Shown in pieces: positions 33,046 through 45,244 of a stretch of 64,000 nt of DNA (position 1 is the stretch's first letter; the number at the start of each line of letters is the position of its first letter). Where the stretch lies: positions 3,410,001-3,474,000 of the forward strand of contig VCCP01000005.1 of NCBI GenBank assembly GCA_005765155.1, written 5' to 3'. Source of the stretch: Zelopaecilomyces penicillatus (lineage: Eukaryota > Ascomycota > Sordariomycetes > Hypocreales > Pseudodiploosporaceae). The notes under the pieces were generated by a model. It was not told the DNA's origin. It saw only the letters and a program-made list of their open reading frames with translations, and searched no databases. The translations under genes were made by a program, and so were the position numbers.

Positions 33046-35924
33046 ATGCCTCTATCAAAGAAAGATGGCATGTCTGGTGGGGGGAATTCGGGAAAGGTTG
33101 ACAGTCGGGCTACAAACGGTTAGTTCGCTGTTCAAGGATGTTTTTGTGACCCCACTTGATACTGACAGTTTCAAACAGGTAATCGATCTGGCTTTCGCAC
33201 TGATTCCGCGATTGGGGGTAACCGATTTGGCAACGAGCGAACTCTGCAGCCGTGGGTACCTGACGCAAGTGATGCCACAGACGGCAGCTTAGAGAAGTCA
33301 TCCAGTTCTGCCGGATGGGACCAGTTTGCCGAAAATGAGAGACTGTTTGGTCTTAAGACTGACTATGACGAGAACATCTACACAACCGCGATTAATAAGA
33401 ATCATCCACAGTATCGTGAAAGAATCCTTGCTGCAGAGAAGAAGGCAAGAGAGATTGAGCGAAGCGCGGCTGCCACTGCACATGTTGCAGAAGAACGAAT
33501 CATGGATTTTGTCGGAGGACGTGGTGAAGATAATGAAGAAGACAAGTACGTTGTGATGTCAAATTTAATCATCGATAGCATTCATCTAACAATCTGCCAC
33601 AGGTATAGCGGTGTTCAACGCCAGGACTTTCCACCCCTCTCTGGCAGTCGAGAAAATAGATACATGCCTCCAGCCAAGAGAGCGCCCTCTAGTCAAGCTA
33701 CCGTCAAGGGCGCTCCTGTCGATCCAGCAATCATCTCATCGCAAATTAAGGCGCCGCCTAAGAAGCAGTCATCTCCAGGCACAGATCAAACTAAGGCACA
33801 GCAACCTCCTAATTCCGACAAAAATGGCTCTTCGACTAAGGCAGAGGTGAAAAGAGTTGTGGAAGCGCAAGTTACCGAAGAAGTTAAGCCAAAGGAAGCC
33901 AAGGTATCTGCTACCCCCCGCGACTCAAAGTCCCCAGAGGACAAGACATCGGACAAATCTGCGCCAAGCCGAGCAACTCCCACCCCGACCCCACGCAATG
34001 CCGTTCCTCAAGTTCAAGAGGTTGCCCCAAGTGCAACATCTACTGTTGAGCGTGATGTGTTGAAAGAATTTAAAACTTTTGCCAGCCAGCAGCGGATGAA
34101 TGCAGAGAAGGTTCGCACGAGCAAAGCCAAGGCGGATAAAGAGGTCAAGCTTACAGAGCTGAAGAAATTTGCCAATAGCTTTAAGCTGTCGACTCCCGTC
34201 CCCACTGATTTGGTGTCCATCATTGCCAAGGACCCTGCAAAACAAAAGGAGATTCAGGCCAAGGCCATCAAGAATGCGGAGGAGGTTGCAAGAGCCAAGG
34301 TTGATGTTGTGACAAAGCCGGACAAAGAAAAGGCAAACACGACCAAGGAAGTACAGTCAAAGCCGGCAGAGCAAAGCCCGGCAACTGCATCTACAGAAAC
34401 TCGACCATCTCGTACACCTGCCGGCCCTCAAGCCACGCCTCCCAATAACGGTGCCAACCGTCACCTGGGGCCTCGTCAACAATTTCCACAACAGGCCTAT
34501 CACTCCCAACCCTATCGAAACAACCGTGGTGGCCCACAGCATGCTCCTCCTCAACATCCGACTGGCACGCTGGCGCAGCGTCTCCGTAATGTAGAGCAGC
34601 AGAAGTATTCTCAACCTCCAGCTCATCAACACCAACCTGGTCCGGAAATTCGTGCGCCTCCTACCGGTCCTGCGAACAATCTTGACAGGCGCCACAGCAG
34701 CCACATCACTGGCAAGCTGAATCCTAACAGCCATGAATTTAGACCAAGCCCCTTTGCGGCTTCATTCAACCCCAATGGCCATCCGAGCACTAGTTCCAGC
34801 CCAAGGTCGGCAGTCAATCCAGTTCCCGAAGCCACAGCTACAGGTTCGAATGTTGGTCAACTTATTCGACGAAAGACAAAGGCAGTTGACGTCAACAAGT
34901 GCCTCATCTTATCGCACATTAAGACTATCTCCCCCCCAAAGGGCCGTAATTGGGACGATAATGGTGGTTTGCGACCGTCCTTTGACACCCTCCCTACTTG
35001 GCGGCAGTTACAAGACGATGAAAAATCGGATTCAACTATGCACCTTACATATAAAGAATACTTTGACAGGCAGCCATTCTCCGGGCCCTCAATGCCAACC
35101 CCAAATCCGCCCCATGTGGTGCCGCAGATGGCTCATCAACACCAGCTTCCCTTTCACCTACAGCATGGTGCGCACAGTATGGGTCCGCGTCAATCACCAC
35201 ATATGCCTCCCATGCAAATGCACACGCCACAACATGGACATGCACCACACCAGCCCTATGGAGGTGACGATCATCGGATGATGCATTCAAACTCCGCACA
35301 ATCCTTTGCCTCTCCCCGCATGGGACATCTGGCCGTTGCATATCCCGGGGTTAGCTCTCCTGCACAAGTGCAATACAACCAGCCAGTCTTTGTAGGCCCA
35401 GGTAATCCACAGATGGGCCAGTTCCGAAGCTTCTCCAATAACCCACACTACGCGCCACACCAACAAGGACAAATGGGAAGCCCTATGATGATGCAGCCTC
35501 AGTTCATTCCTGGACCACAGGGAATAATGGCAGCCCCTCACATGATGTATCCTAGTGGACATCACCCACAGTTCATAGCACCTTCAGGACCTCCTCAACA
35601 GGTGCCGAGTGCCAACGGCTACCCCAGCCCAGGACGCCCAGCGGCTCCGTTGATGGTTCATCAAGGCTCACAGCAAGGCCAGCACATGTACAGCATGAGC
35701 CCTAATGTCCAATACAACCAACCAGCTTACGCACCAGGGCAAGCCAACGGTTCAAGTCAGTGACGCCCTCTCCTGATGGGTCGGGGCGTGACACGTGGCT
35801 GACATTTGCAATGTCCAATGCGCGAGCTTACCATGGACCTGGGCCGCAGCACTTTGGCACCAGTCCGCAGCAAGTCCATCACAACTATGGTCCGCAGCCA
35901 CAAAATAGCAACAATATGAACTAG
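33046..35924 (+). CDS. PBP1: Ataxin-2 / Pbp1 homologue, Sm domain not visible
   Basis: Poly(A)-binding-protein partner acting in mRNA stability, translation and stress granules. Exons 33046-33118, 33179-33545, 33603-35755 and 35827-35924 give 896 residues. The LsmAD domain is near the N-terminus (about 50-135): GWDQFAENERLFGLKTDYDE, then NIYTTAINKNHPQYRERILA. Next comes a Lys/Ala/Pro-rich disordered region, a possible PAM2-like segment (LNPNSHEFRPSPFAASFNPN) near residue 400, and a Met/Pro/Gln/His-rich tail. Known family members carry an Sm-like domain before LsmAD. Here only about 50 residues precede it (MPLSKKDGMSGGGNSGKVDS), and no Sm fold is readable in the 1.9 kb upstream. Either the domain is lost or upstream exons were missed. 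The last short exon replaces an immediate stop at 35763. Confidence 0.85.
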
Positions 35925-38900
35925 ATACCCCCAGGCCCAACCACAGGGGCCGCAGATTTTATACGTTGGTCAAGCTCTGTCCCAAAACCGTGGGATGGAT
36001 GGCTCAGACGAAGCCAAGTAATTATGGATAAGCTATTACATTTGCGATGTCACCAACAGCGCTACATCTATACATTTTGAGTACCGTCTCCGACGACGGG
36101 CATTTCTGGCTTTACACCGCTGCTCTGGATTATCATGTGGCACGGCCTCGACTCATAACAAGTATACCATATAACTGCGATATGGTTCAACCACACAACT
36201 CACAGCCTGCTCTTTTCGGTGGTTTGTGCAGACTAGCAATGCACCCTGCAAGGAGTCAATAAGCCGAGATGGAGTCCCTTGCCTATATTCTTAGCATTTT
36301 TCACGGAGATGGATGAGGCAGAAAGGCTTGTTTTGGCTGCACTGGGCCTTGTTGATATTGAAATAACACCTAGCTTGGAGAGTCTCACCATCATGGAGTC
36401 GGGCTGCCCGAACAATTGATTGTATGAATAAGGACGTCTTGCCCCAGCCAGGGGGTATTAGGCAGTTGTGGTGGAAGCACCACTGGTGAGACGTGTGATG
36501 GCATCTTGTTCAGCTGCAGTGGCCTATTCTCGATAGCCTTGGGGCGCGACCCGAAACAAGTACATATCACGCAATATCAGGTTTTGGTTTGGGTAACAGC
36601 GTCGATGGCAATCCGAAAAGAGAGTGGAGGCGAGTCACAGGAACTCTGAGGCGTAGGTCAGTATGGGTATCGCAGCTGGTACATTTGGTAAGCCGGGGGA
36701 AGAAACACGAGTCAAGCTGAGGCAGAGGTTACGTTGCTGCTTCGCGCAAGGTCCACACGTCCCGATTAGCTAGCTATCATGGGCGTTCTATTTATCCACT
36801 CACCAGATGGAGCTTGTTGGTTCGTGGCCAAGATGAACCAGGAGGATTCGGCAGACCCATACAAATAGATTAAAAATTGGATTACCAAATGCATGCGTAC
36901 TTGAGGACTGGATACAGAGCGGTTTCATCCCATCTGGAAAGTTTCGGTTTGCGCATGACGCTGATGAACAGCGACGCATGACAAACCTAGGCTGGGGTAA
37001 AAATTGAACGACTGGGGGGTTTTAAGGCCAGAACAGATTAGAAAGGGGCGAACAAAAAGCTGTTGGTTGGATGGCGCATTAACAGGATGACGCATTAATA
37101 GGATTGCAGTTATAGGTTGGGGCTACTGTCAGGCTGTCAGGCTGTCAGGCTGTCAGAGAATGTCGGAGACCGTCTGAAAGTAACTCCCACAATGTAACGC
37201 CAATTGGTGTTGCAGGCCAAGAAAGAGTTCAAGTCAACGTCAGCAACTGGCATATTGTGCGTCTCAGTTTCAACTGATGTGAAAGGTACGGGTATAGTTC
37301 GAGGCCAAACCTGGCTGTGGGCTGAGATGGGGTATACTATTGTTGTCTGCCAGTACCCTCTAGAACTAAAAAGGAAAGAAAAACAAAAGACGGAGGCGAT
37401 GTCACTGCCCCTGGAGGCTTGAGGAAGTGAAGGATTGATTGAATCATGGGATGACACGCATGGTGAACGATATTGGAGTTGTACGGGTACGACTTTGTAT
37501 GGAAGCAGTGCAAGCGGAAGTGAAGTGTCCTTTTGCATTTTGTTTTTGGCAAAAGAAAAGTTGTTTGGCACAGACAGATGTTGTTTGGCAAGCCACGACC
37601 AAGAGAGTCATCCGCCAGAAAAAAACCGGACCCCTCTCGGTTGCCTCAGCTGTTGTATGTAAAAGCCTCCCGTTTCCCTTTTTGCGTTCTTCGCGCTGGC
37701 GACTGGGCAGCTAATGCCAGGGGTGTTGCATCGCGCGGCAAAAGAGACGTTGTCAGCTAGCCGGGCGATTCGCTGAACGATGTTGAAATGCGCCTCGGGC
37801 TTTTTTTTGGTGTGTTTGAGGCGTCGGTCCCAAGGGAGTCAATGCCCCCTGTCTACGGCTGTCTATGGTTATCTGGCTATTCTGGGTGTCGGCCCTCTGG
37901 TGGCTTTTTTCCTTTTTCGTTCCACGGGGACCTGATGCATGACGGCTCGCATCCTACCTACTCCTCCTATACGGGTACCTGAGGGGGGCAGCCAATGCCG
38001 GCTCTGGAAGCACAGTAGTAATTATAAGCCACCTGAAGCAATAATTAAGTGCCAGCAGCCTGGTATTCCATTACTCGTGTGCTCTTGATATTTGATAGGT
38101 GATAAAGTAGCACAGGTAAATAGGTACTATATGTATGGAAGGTAATATAGGGTGTTAATCAGGAGTTGTTCCCGCTGTTCCTGACTGCCGATTATTATTA
38201 CCAGTAATAATAGTACCTTAGGTAGATGGATATCTACACATGGAATCCGAACCGCTAGAACGGCCCTACCACAGGCACAGCGGCAGCAGCCATAGTGCAG
38301 ACTGACTCCAGAGTGCCTGGAGCGGGGCCTGGGCGGGCAGCGTGTTTCAAGGCAAGGCTAGCCTGGAGCAGTGATTGGCTCCGGCAGCGCAGGGGGCGGT
38401 TACAGAACGGACCAGGGCGGACCAGCGCTCGGCCAGCCAGGCGCCAAGACGACCCTGGACGCACAGCGACTATAGTTGCACTAGCATCTTGACCACCAAC
38501 CTACTTCTTTTTTCTGGCAACCTCCTCGTACCCAGGAGGGCCTCCGATGCCCATCCCTGCGCCAAAGCCCAAACGGCCACAGCGAATAGGACGGCCGTGT
38601 TCCTGCTTTTGACCGGCGCCGACGGGATCGACAGATGCACTTTTGAGTTTCGTAGCGGACCCCGGCGGCGCCAAACCATGGCCCAACGACGAGTTTTGCT
38701 GCTACTTGTGCCCAGACGCTGCTACCCACCCTCCCAGAGCATCCCTCCTCGGCAGGAATCGACAGAAGCAAAGCAAATGGTCTGTCTTTGCAGCTCGGCT
38801 TGGAGATCGGACGTTTGCCTTCGCCCCCCCTCCCTTTCTCCCTCCCCTGAGCCACTGCAGCGATGAACAATGGGTGGATTGTTGGTGGAGAGCTGGTGGG

Positions 38901-39277
38901 TTACTCTTGGACCGATGGTGGAGGCGCATTGATGGAGGACAGGGTTTTGCATGTACACAAGCACGCAAGCAAGCAATGCGTGCCATGCCGCTGCTATTGC
39001 TGCTAATGCTGGTGGCTGTTCATCAGTGTCCACTGCCTTTCTCCTGGCTCCTGGCTCGTAGTGTTCATGTACAAAAGGGCTGGGCAGCCGCCTCACTTCC
39101 TGTTCACGACTTTTTCAGTTCCTCACTCCAACCAGCTTTCCTTGCCTGCCTTTTTTTCACCTTTCTTTCCTTCGATTCACTTTTCTGGCATCTTTTTGCC
39201 AAAATACCTTCCTTATTTCACACGTGTGTGTTCAGTTCACCGTTCTCTCAAGTCGTGATTCACTCGAGCCGGGCTCG
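35925..39277. other. Long intergenic region with minor repeats
   Basis: 3.3 kb without a supportable gene. Overlapping frames at 37137-37760 lie on both strands without domain content. Short tandem repeats occur at 37069-37156. A GC-rich island (38250-38480) precedes the LPMO promoter. Confidence 0.5.
37069..37156. repeat. Two small tandem repeats
   Basis: Two copies of a 17-bp unit GGATGRCGCATTAAYA lie at about 37069-37101. About four copies of the octamer CTGTCAGG lie at 37126-37156. Both look like replication-slippage minisatellites. Confidence 0.8.
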
Positions 39278-39285
39278 TATAAAAA
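39278..39285 (+). promoter_or_regulatory. TATA box of the LPMO gene
   Basis: TATAAAAA preceded by CTCG, 246 bp upstream of the LPMO start, followed by a CT/CA-rich leader typical of strongly expressed fungal genes. Assignment by position and sequence only. Confidence 0.45.
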
Positions 39286-39530
39286 GAAGCACTCTGAAGC
39301 AGCAACGACAACAACCAAAAGACTTCTCTCATCACCAACGCAATCAATCCTTTTTTTGCCGAGAAGCATTCAGTCATTTTTGTGTGTTTTGATAACACTC
39401 CCACACTCTTACGAACAAACATCTTTTCGCTCAACTCAGTTTTCTGTTTTCGTCGCTGCGCAACGAAACAGCTTTTTCTTCTTCTGCAAACTCCCACAAA
39501 CCACAACCGACCCCCACGCTTCTATCCAAT

Positions 39531-40721
39531 ATGAAGTGCGTCGAGACCATCGGTGCCGTCCTCGGACTGGCCTCTCTCACCTATGGCCACATGGAGATGA
39601 AGGACCCAGCTCCTTTCAAGTCCAAGTTCAACACCAAGGCCGGTAGCAACGTTGACTTTGATATGACCTCTCCTCTCGATCCCAGCGGTAACAACTTCCC
39701 CTGCAAGGGATATCACAGTCTCTTCGGCACGCCCGAGGGTGCCTCTGTCGCTACCTGGGCCCCTGGATCCGACCAGAAGCTCTCCATCACTGGTGGTGCT
39801 AACCACGGTGGCGGCAGCTGCCAGGCTTCTCTGTCCTACGACAAGGGCAGCACCTGGAAGGTCATCCACTCCTTCATCGGCAACTGCCCTGGAGCCGGCG
39901 AGACCAGCTTTGCTTTCAAGGTCCCTACTGATGCCCCCTCTGGTGAGGCCATCTTTGCTTGGTCTTGGTTCAACAAGATTGGCAACCGTGAGATGTACAT
40001 GAACTGCGCCGCAGTTACCATCGGTGGCAGCAACTCAGGCTCGCTTAGCAGCCGCCCTGATATGTTCGTCGCAAACGTGGGCAACGGTGCCACCACCAGC
40101 GAGGGTACTGATGTTGACTTCCCTAACCCTGGCCCCGACGTCACCAAGGACTCCGCAGGCACCTCCCCCCCTGGTGGATCTGGCAATGTCGCACCCAAGC
40201 CTCAACCTGGCAACGGCTCTGGAAACAATGGCGATGTCCAGGCTCCCAGCAGCGGCTTTGTGACCCAGACTGCTCCTCCCGCCACTGGGCCCACCAAGGT
40301 TCCCGGCGGCGTCTTCATCACCAAGCCTCCTACCGCTCCCGTCGCTACCCCTACTGGCGGTGCTGGAAATGATGCCCCTTCACCCAAGCCCGAGGAACCC
40401 GCCGCTCCTAAGCCCACCACTGCTCCCGCTGCCCCTCCCGCTGCTCCCCCAGCTGCTCCTCCTGCTGCTCCTCCTGCCCCTCCTGCTGGCGGAGAGGATG
40501 GTGGCAGCTCAACTGCTGCTGGCACTCCCTGCACCCAAGACGGCCAGTGGAACTGCGTGGACGGCACCAAGTTCCAGCGATGTGCCTCCGGCAAGTGGTC
40601 CGTTGCCATGTCCATGGCTGCCGGTACTGGCTGCAAGACTGGCCTGAGCGCCAACCTCATCTCGATCAAGAAGCGTGGTGCTGGCACCCGCAGACGATTC
40701 GTTCCCGACACAGTTTACTGA
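39531..40721 (+). CDS. Secreted AA11 lytic polysaccharide monooxygenase with X278-like module
   Basis: Copper enzyme predicted to cleave chitin oxidatively outside the cell. Intronless, 396 residues. Signal peptide residues 1-19 end just before His20 (MKCVETIGAVLGLASLTYG/H), which becomes the N-terminal His of the copper brace. The second ligand is His92 in ITGGANHGGGSC and the axial residue is Tyr156 in FNKIGNREMYMNC. Other AA11 marks are SPLDPSGNNFPCKG and WKVIHSFIGNCPGAG. A long Pro/Ala/Gly linker, with several PPAAPPA runs, leads to a Cys-containing C-terminal domain (about 335-385: CTQDGQWNCVDGTKFQRCAS) that matches the X278 module known to accompany AA11. The tail is basic (KKRGAGTRRR). 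Family call is strong; chitin as substrate follows from the family. Confidence 0.92.
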   Translation: MKCVETIGAVLGLASLTYGHMEMKDPAPFKSKFNTKAGSNVDFDMTSPLDPSGNNFPCKGYHSLFGTPEGASVATWAPGSDQKLSITGGANHGGGSCQASLSYDKGSTWKVIHSFIGNCPGAGETSFAFKVPTDAPSGEAIFAWSWFNKIGNREMYMNCAAVTIGGSNSGSLSSRPDMFVANVGNGATTSEGTDVDFPNPGPDVTKDSAGTSPPGGSGNVAPKPQPGNGSGNNGDVQAPSSGFVTQTAPPATGPTKVPGGVFITKPPTAPVATPTGGAGNDAPSPKPEEPAAPKPTTAPAAPPAAPPAAPPAAPPAPPAGGEDGGSSTAAGTPCTQDGQWNCVDGTKFQRCASGKWSVAMSMAAGTGCKTGLSANLISIKKRGAGTRRRFVPDTVY

Positions 40722-41851
40722 GTGTGAAACACAATACCCCAACCAACCGAACCCATTCTTTTTTAGTTCGGAATCAAGGCAGGCTCGACTTTCATTCTAT
40801 GTAACATTTTATATTTCTTGTTGTGAAAAGAGAACACACACGCACAACGTGCACACACACACACACAAAGGCCCTTAACGGCGGTCGAATCACACTCGTT
40901 GCTGGCTTTCTAGAAGTACAGTGAGGGTTTGTCTATAAAACAGATAGCTGGAAATGACACAAATGACATCATCTGCAACTTAAGACTTTGCTTACTCCTT
41001 GCCAATACTTTCATGAGTGATGAGTGACATATTTGATGCTAGTCCACAGAGCTTCAATAACCAGTAACCTCGTAATTTTAGTTGGTTGGCTTCGTACTAT
41101 TGTAGAAACAGGGAAACCCTCAACGGGCAGGAACCGTGCGTGTCTGAGCACATATGCATGGCGAATCACTTGCATTAGAGGAAACATATCAATCAACTCA
41201 GTGTGTGTCACTATTCCGTATGTACTAGTAGTTAAGTTAAGTTGTATACATCAAAGTTACTCTTTTCTAAAGTATGACACAGCCCGCCGAATCTAATAAC
41301 GCAACATATAGTCCAGTTAGTGTAGCTACAGAGATGTCATTTGTTGCTGTATGCTATTTGGTATGAGGTATGTATTGCTCCTTGAATCGAGTATGTCGGG
41401 AGTTGTAGTTACTGTCTTAGTACCTTACGTATAAATACCCTAACTACAAGTAGGACTTAAAAAACTTCTAGTAAGAGGTGAATATTGAGTATTCGCGCAC
41501 GCTGCCAAGTGAGGGGGCTGGGAGACTAGGGTGGGTGGGGTGCCATCTTTGCCAGTTTGTCCAACACATTAAAACCCTTTTGGTCTTAATAGAGTGATTG
41601 ATGGATGGGTCTCGGATGTCCATAGCGATATGTGTAGGAGGAGGCCGCCCAGAAATGCGGGCTTCTTTAGTGCAGGTGCTGTATTCGTACCTAGCGACTG
41701 CTGCGCCAGGGATGACTTCGTCACTATCGGAACATGTGCCAGTATTCCATGAGTGACCACCACACAGGGTGGAAAAGACACCGCCGACGTAACACCCTGA
41801 ATAGTCAGTCTACTTCATTAAGATTTCTATTGTGGCTGGAGATTTCTAGAC

Positions 41852-41920
41852 ATTGGCAGAAATTGGCAAAAATTGGCAGAGATTCCAGATATTTATAGAT
41901 ATTTATAGATATTTGTAGAA
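41852..41920. repeat. AT-rich short tandem repeats
   Basis: Three near-copies of ATTGGCARA followed by three near-copies of AGATATTTATAG. A similar AT-rich CTAGAAATAT texture occurs at about 2880-2940. Confidence 0.7.
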
Positions 41921-43117
41921 ATGGCCAGGTCTTGGTAAATATATCGCTATGAAAACTCTTGGCGGTGGTCCCCGTCTGTGCTTTTCTTTCACCCTGATTG
42001 CTATCTCACCTCCGCTGTACGTACCACCGAAAACCCTCTCCAAGCCACACAACACCCTGACATTAACAACAACACATACTAAGCCACTCCCTTTGACGTG
42101 GACAGCGGCGGTCTAAGAATGAAGAAAAAAAGAGTAGGAAGAAACAGCTAGGGTGCACTGGAAAGAGGGAGGGAGCCCGGAGCAGGGCAGCACGTTCTCA
42201 TGTTCGCTGTTGTTCAGTGTACATGCGTACGCGTACTCTACCTGTTTTGAAACCACCTTGTCAACTACATTACCAAGTTACCAAGTTGATGTGATGATTG
42301 CTATTGCATTGACTGTATAGGTAGGTAATTGCCCGGCTCAGTGGCGACCGAGAGGGCTGTGCAGCGCATAATTATCCTTACTCGTCCAAAACTGGCGATG
42401 ACGAAAAGAAGCCCCCATGATGTCGGCGGCCGACCGCCTTCGAGATTTTGGGCATGGGCTACTTACTACCTACTACTAGGTCCTTTACCACTTATTATAT
42501 AATAGTAGATGGAATACAGATAGTATTGTAGGTAATACCACTAGTTATAGGTACTAAATAAGTCGAGAGTTACTACAAATCAATTCATATTAGCGTCTGG
42601 CTTGGCTCACTTAGTTACTGGTGCTTCGAAATGAAGAGTCGGCTCTCTCTGGCATCTGATCCGTCTATTATGGGCAGTGCAAGTAAGTGCACCAGGCTGA
42701 AGCCACGGGCTTGATTACAAGTCAGATTAATAACAATCATCATTAAAATGCGAAGCCTGATATTGCTTCTCTTCCCACTTTGTCTTTCCCTTTCTCCTTT
42801 TATTCTGATTCATTGATTGTCACCTAATTATACGAATACCCTTGCTGCGTCTCTTCATCAAACCGCTTTTCCACCCGGCCTTCCAGCAACCAACCCCACA
42901 CAAACAAGTTTATTTGGCCGCCGCCTCCCCCCTCCAAAGGGCCACGCCAAACAGTCAGCCGGCAACATCAATCACCACATCAAGCCAAATTCAGCCAACG
43001 GACCAAAAGATTCGGCGACCGCTCTACTTTGATTTGCTCACCCACAACCACAAACGCAACCGCAAACGTCTGACATTTTCCCTCACCTCCGTCTGCCGGC
43101 CCTTTTGCGCGCCTTTT

Positions 43118-43200
43118 TTTCTCCTTCCTCCTCCTCCTCCTCCTCCTCTTCTTCCTCTTCTTCCTCTTCTTCATCTTCTTCCTCTTCTCGCTCCCTCCCC
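43118..43200. repeat. Polypyrimidine CCT/CTT tract in leader
   Basis: A run of CCT then CTT/CTC triplets in the presumed 5' leader, about 130-210 bp before the WW-protein ATG. Pyrimidine tracts near transcription starts are common in fungal promoters. Confidence 0.8.
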
Positions 43201-43327
43201 CACCCCCTAACAGCCCCCACCTCGCCCGTGTCGAAAGCAGTTCCGTAGTTCGCCCGCGTCGATTTCGAAACCCCTCCATCCATCCGCAACCACACATCTC
43301 GACAGCCCACCAACCCCGCGAAAAACG

Positions 43328-44816
43328 ATGGCCGGAACGACGCCTGGGACAGAGGGCCCTACGTTTGCTCCTCCAGCCTTGCCCGCGGGCTGGATCGCGC
43401 AATGGGACGGCGGTAGCCAGAAGTATTACTACGTCCAACTGGCTACTGGCATATCGCAATGGGATGTGCCTACCGAGGCCGCCTCAACTGGCACTCCTAG
43501 CGCTAATGTTGAGCATCCCTACGGAACCCCGCAACCCCAGATTATCACCCATCCTGACGGTAGCCAAACTGTCAAGCATGCGGACGGCTCTATGGAGCCC
43601 GTCATGGCTGATGGTACAAGAGCCTCTGGTGCTCCTAGCGGTGACCGAGGACTTGGAGTAAGCAATCACCATCAACCCTTCCCCTTTCCTTCGTCAAAGC
43701 CTTGGCATATTATGTGTTTCATTCGAGATGGGTTACTGACGTATACGGCAAACATTTATAGAGTCTGGCGATGAATGCACTTCTGGGCGGCAAGAGTTCG
43801 GGTCATGGAAGCAGTGGTGGCAGCGGCGGCGGCTTGGGTGGCCTAGCCAGCTCGTTTCTCGGCGGAGGCAGCTCGCATGGTGGCTCACACGGTGGTGCTG
43901 GCGGCAAAAACTCTGGTGCTGGTAAGCTGGTTGGGCAATTGGCGTCAAACCTGTTTTCCCCTTCCAGCAAACCTTCGCAGCCGCAAAACTACCATGGCGG
44001 ACAATCTGGATCATCGCATGGTGCGGCGCAGGGAGGCTTGGCCGGTGCCGTCATGGGCGGCGTCGCCAGCATGTTTGGAGGCAAGCCGGGCCACGGTAAT
44101 AACAGTGTAAGTACACTCTTCCAACCCTTCCACAGGCTCCTCGCCCGATGAAATTCCGTCCATATCATGTCAAGAGAAATGAAACCAGCTAACCATATAT
44201 TGTGATATGGTAGGGCCAGTCCTATGGCTACTCTGGCTCGGGAACCAGTGGCAACTATTCAGGTCAAGCACCAACATATAACCCTCCTGGTTCTAATCAC
44301 GGAGCTCCTCCGTCCGGGGCCCATCAGTCCCCAGCAGGAAGCAACTCGTATGCGCCACCGCCCCATGGCCAATCGCCTCACAATCAAGCGTACGGCCAAC
44401 CAGCACCTGGGCAGCATGGAAGTGGCGGTTATCCGCAACAACAGCAAAGCTACGGCGCTCCTCCTCAACAGAGCTATGGTGCCCCTGCGCCAGGACAGCA
44501 CCATCAATATCCTCCTTCTCAAGGAGGCGGCCAGCAATACACACCACCACAGGGTGCGCAGCACCAGCAGTACCCCCCTCCTCCTGGTGGACAGCATCAA
44601 CAATACCCACCACCACAAGGTGGTCAGCAACAGCATCAGCAGTATCCCCCACCACCTGGCGGCGGATATAATGCTGGGTATTCCGGCACGCCTGGTGGCC
44701 AGCAGCAGCAGCAGCCGCCCTATGGACAACATTCCTACCAAAGTGGCGCGCCCGCTGTTCCACAAGGGAGCCACCCCACCCAAGGCCATGGACAGGGATA
44801 CGGTAAGCCATATTGA
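43328..44816 (+). CDS. WW-domain protein with Gly-rich and Gln/Pro/Tyr-rich tail
   Basis: Exons 43328-43657, 43762-44106 and 44214-44816 (all phase 0) give 425 residues. A WW domain at 18-48 (LPAGWIAQWDGGSQKYYYVQ, then ISQWDVP) has both signature Trp (22 and 45) and the final Pro, and should bind proline motifs. A duplicated HPDGSQTVKHADGSMEP patch follows. Next is a Gly/Ser/His-rich segment with helical stretches resembling GAVMGGVASMFGG, then a low-complexity tail with repeated QQYPPP-type units. The plan resembles Wwm1-like fungal proteins (a WW domain near the N-terminus and a disordered rest), but I do not assert orthology. The stop at 44814 follows a GTAAGC that could act as a donor, so a further exon is possible. 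Confidence 0.8.
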
Positions 44817-45244
44817 TTCAACGACGTCTTTCATGCTCGATTTGAAGGACTCGCGCTGGTCACTGGTGCAATGACGGCTGGCTGTGTCCGAGCCTCCTCG
44901 TAATTGTGGGTTTAAAGCAGATCGAATCTTGCTTCATCATTTTCGATTTGCGTCGGCAAACATGGCTCAGCATCTTCATAAGATATGATATACATGCATG
45001 GCAGATATAATACGGTTGGCCAAACTGAAATGATTGAATGATGCCATATACTGGAACAAGGGGTTTCTTTTTCTTTTTCTTTGTTTGATGTAAGTAGCAG
45101 AACACATCGACAGATATCCATTTCCATCTTGGTGGGCCAGTTCAAAGTGTGAGAGTGAGTGTATGCCGATGAGAATAGTGAGAGGTATATTGAGCGGCTT
45201 AGAAAGGATCATCGCCAAATCATTCAAGTCATGTTAGTTCCCAT
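44817..45244. other. Convergent 3' intergenic region
   Basis: 3' flanks of the WW gene and the ER protein gene. Includes a T-rich tract near 45065. No gene seen. Confidence 0.5.

Larger units (their letters stand above)
40722..43327. other. Long intergenic region
   Basis: 2.6 kb without a supportable gene. A CA repeat lies at 40850-40867, an AT-rich tandem tract at 41852-41920 and a CT-rich leader at 43118-43200. Frames at 42817-43210 lie in the presumed leader of the WW gene. Confidence 0.5.

Noticed and set aside
42842..43459. Frames rich in Pro/Leu or Glu/Lys around 43.1 kb
   Set aside because: They are translations of the CT-rich leader tract of the WW gene.
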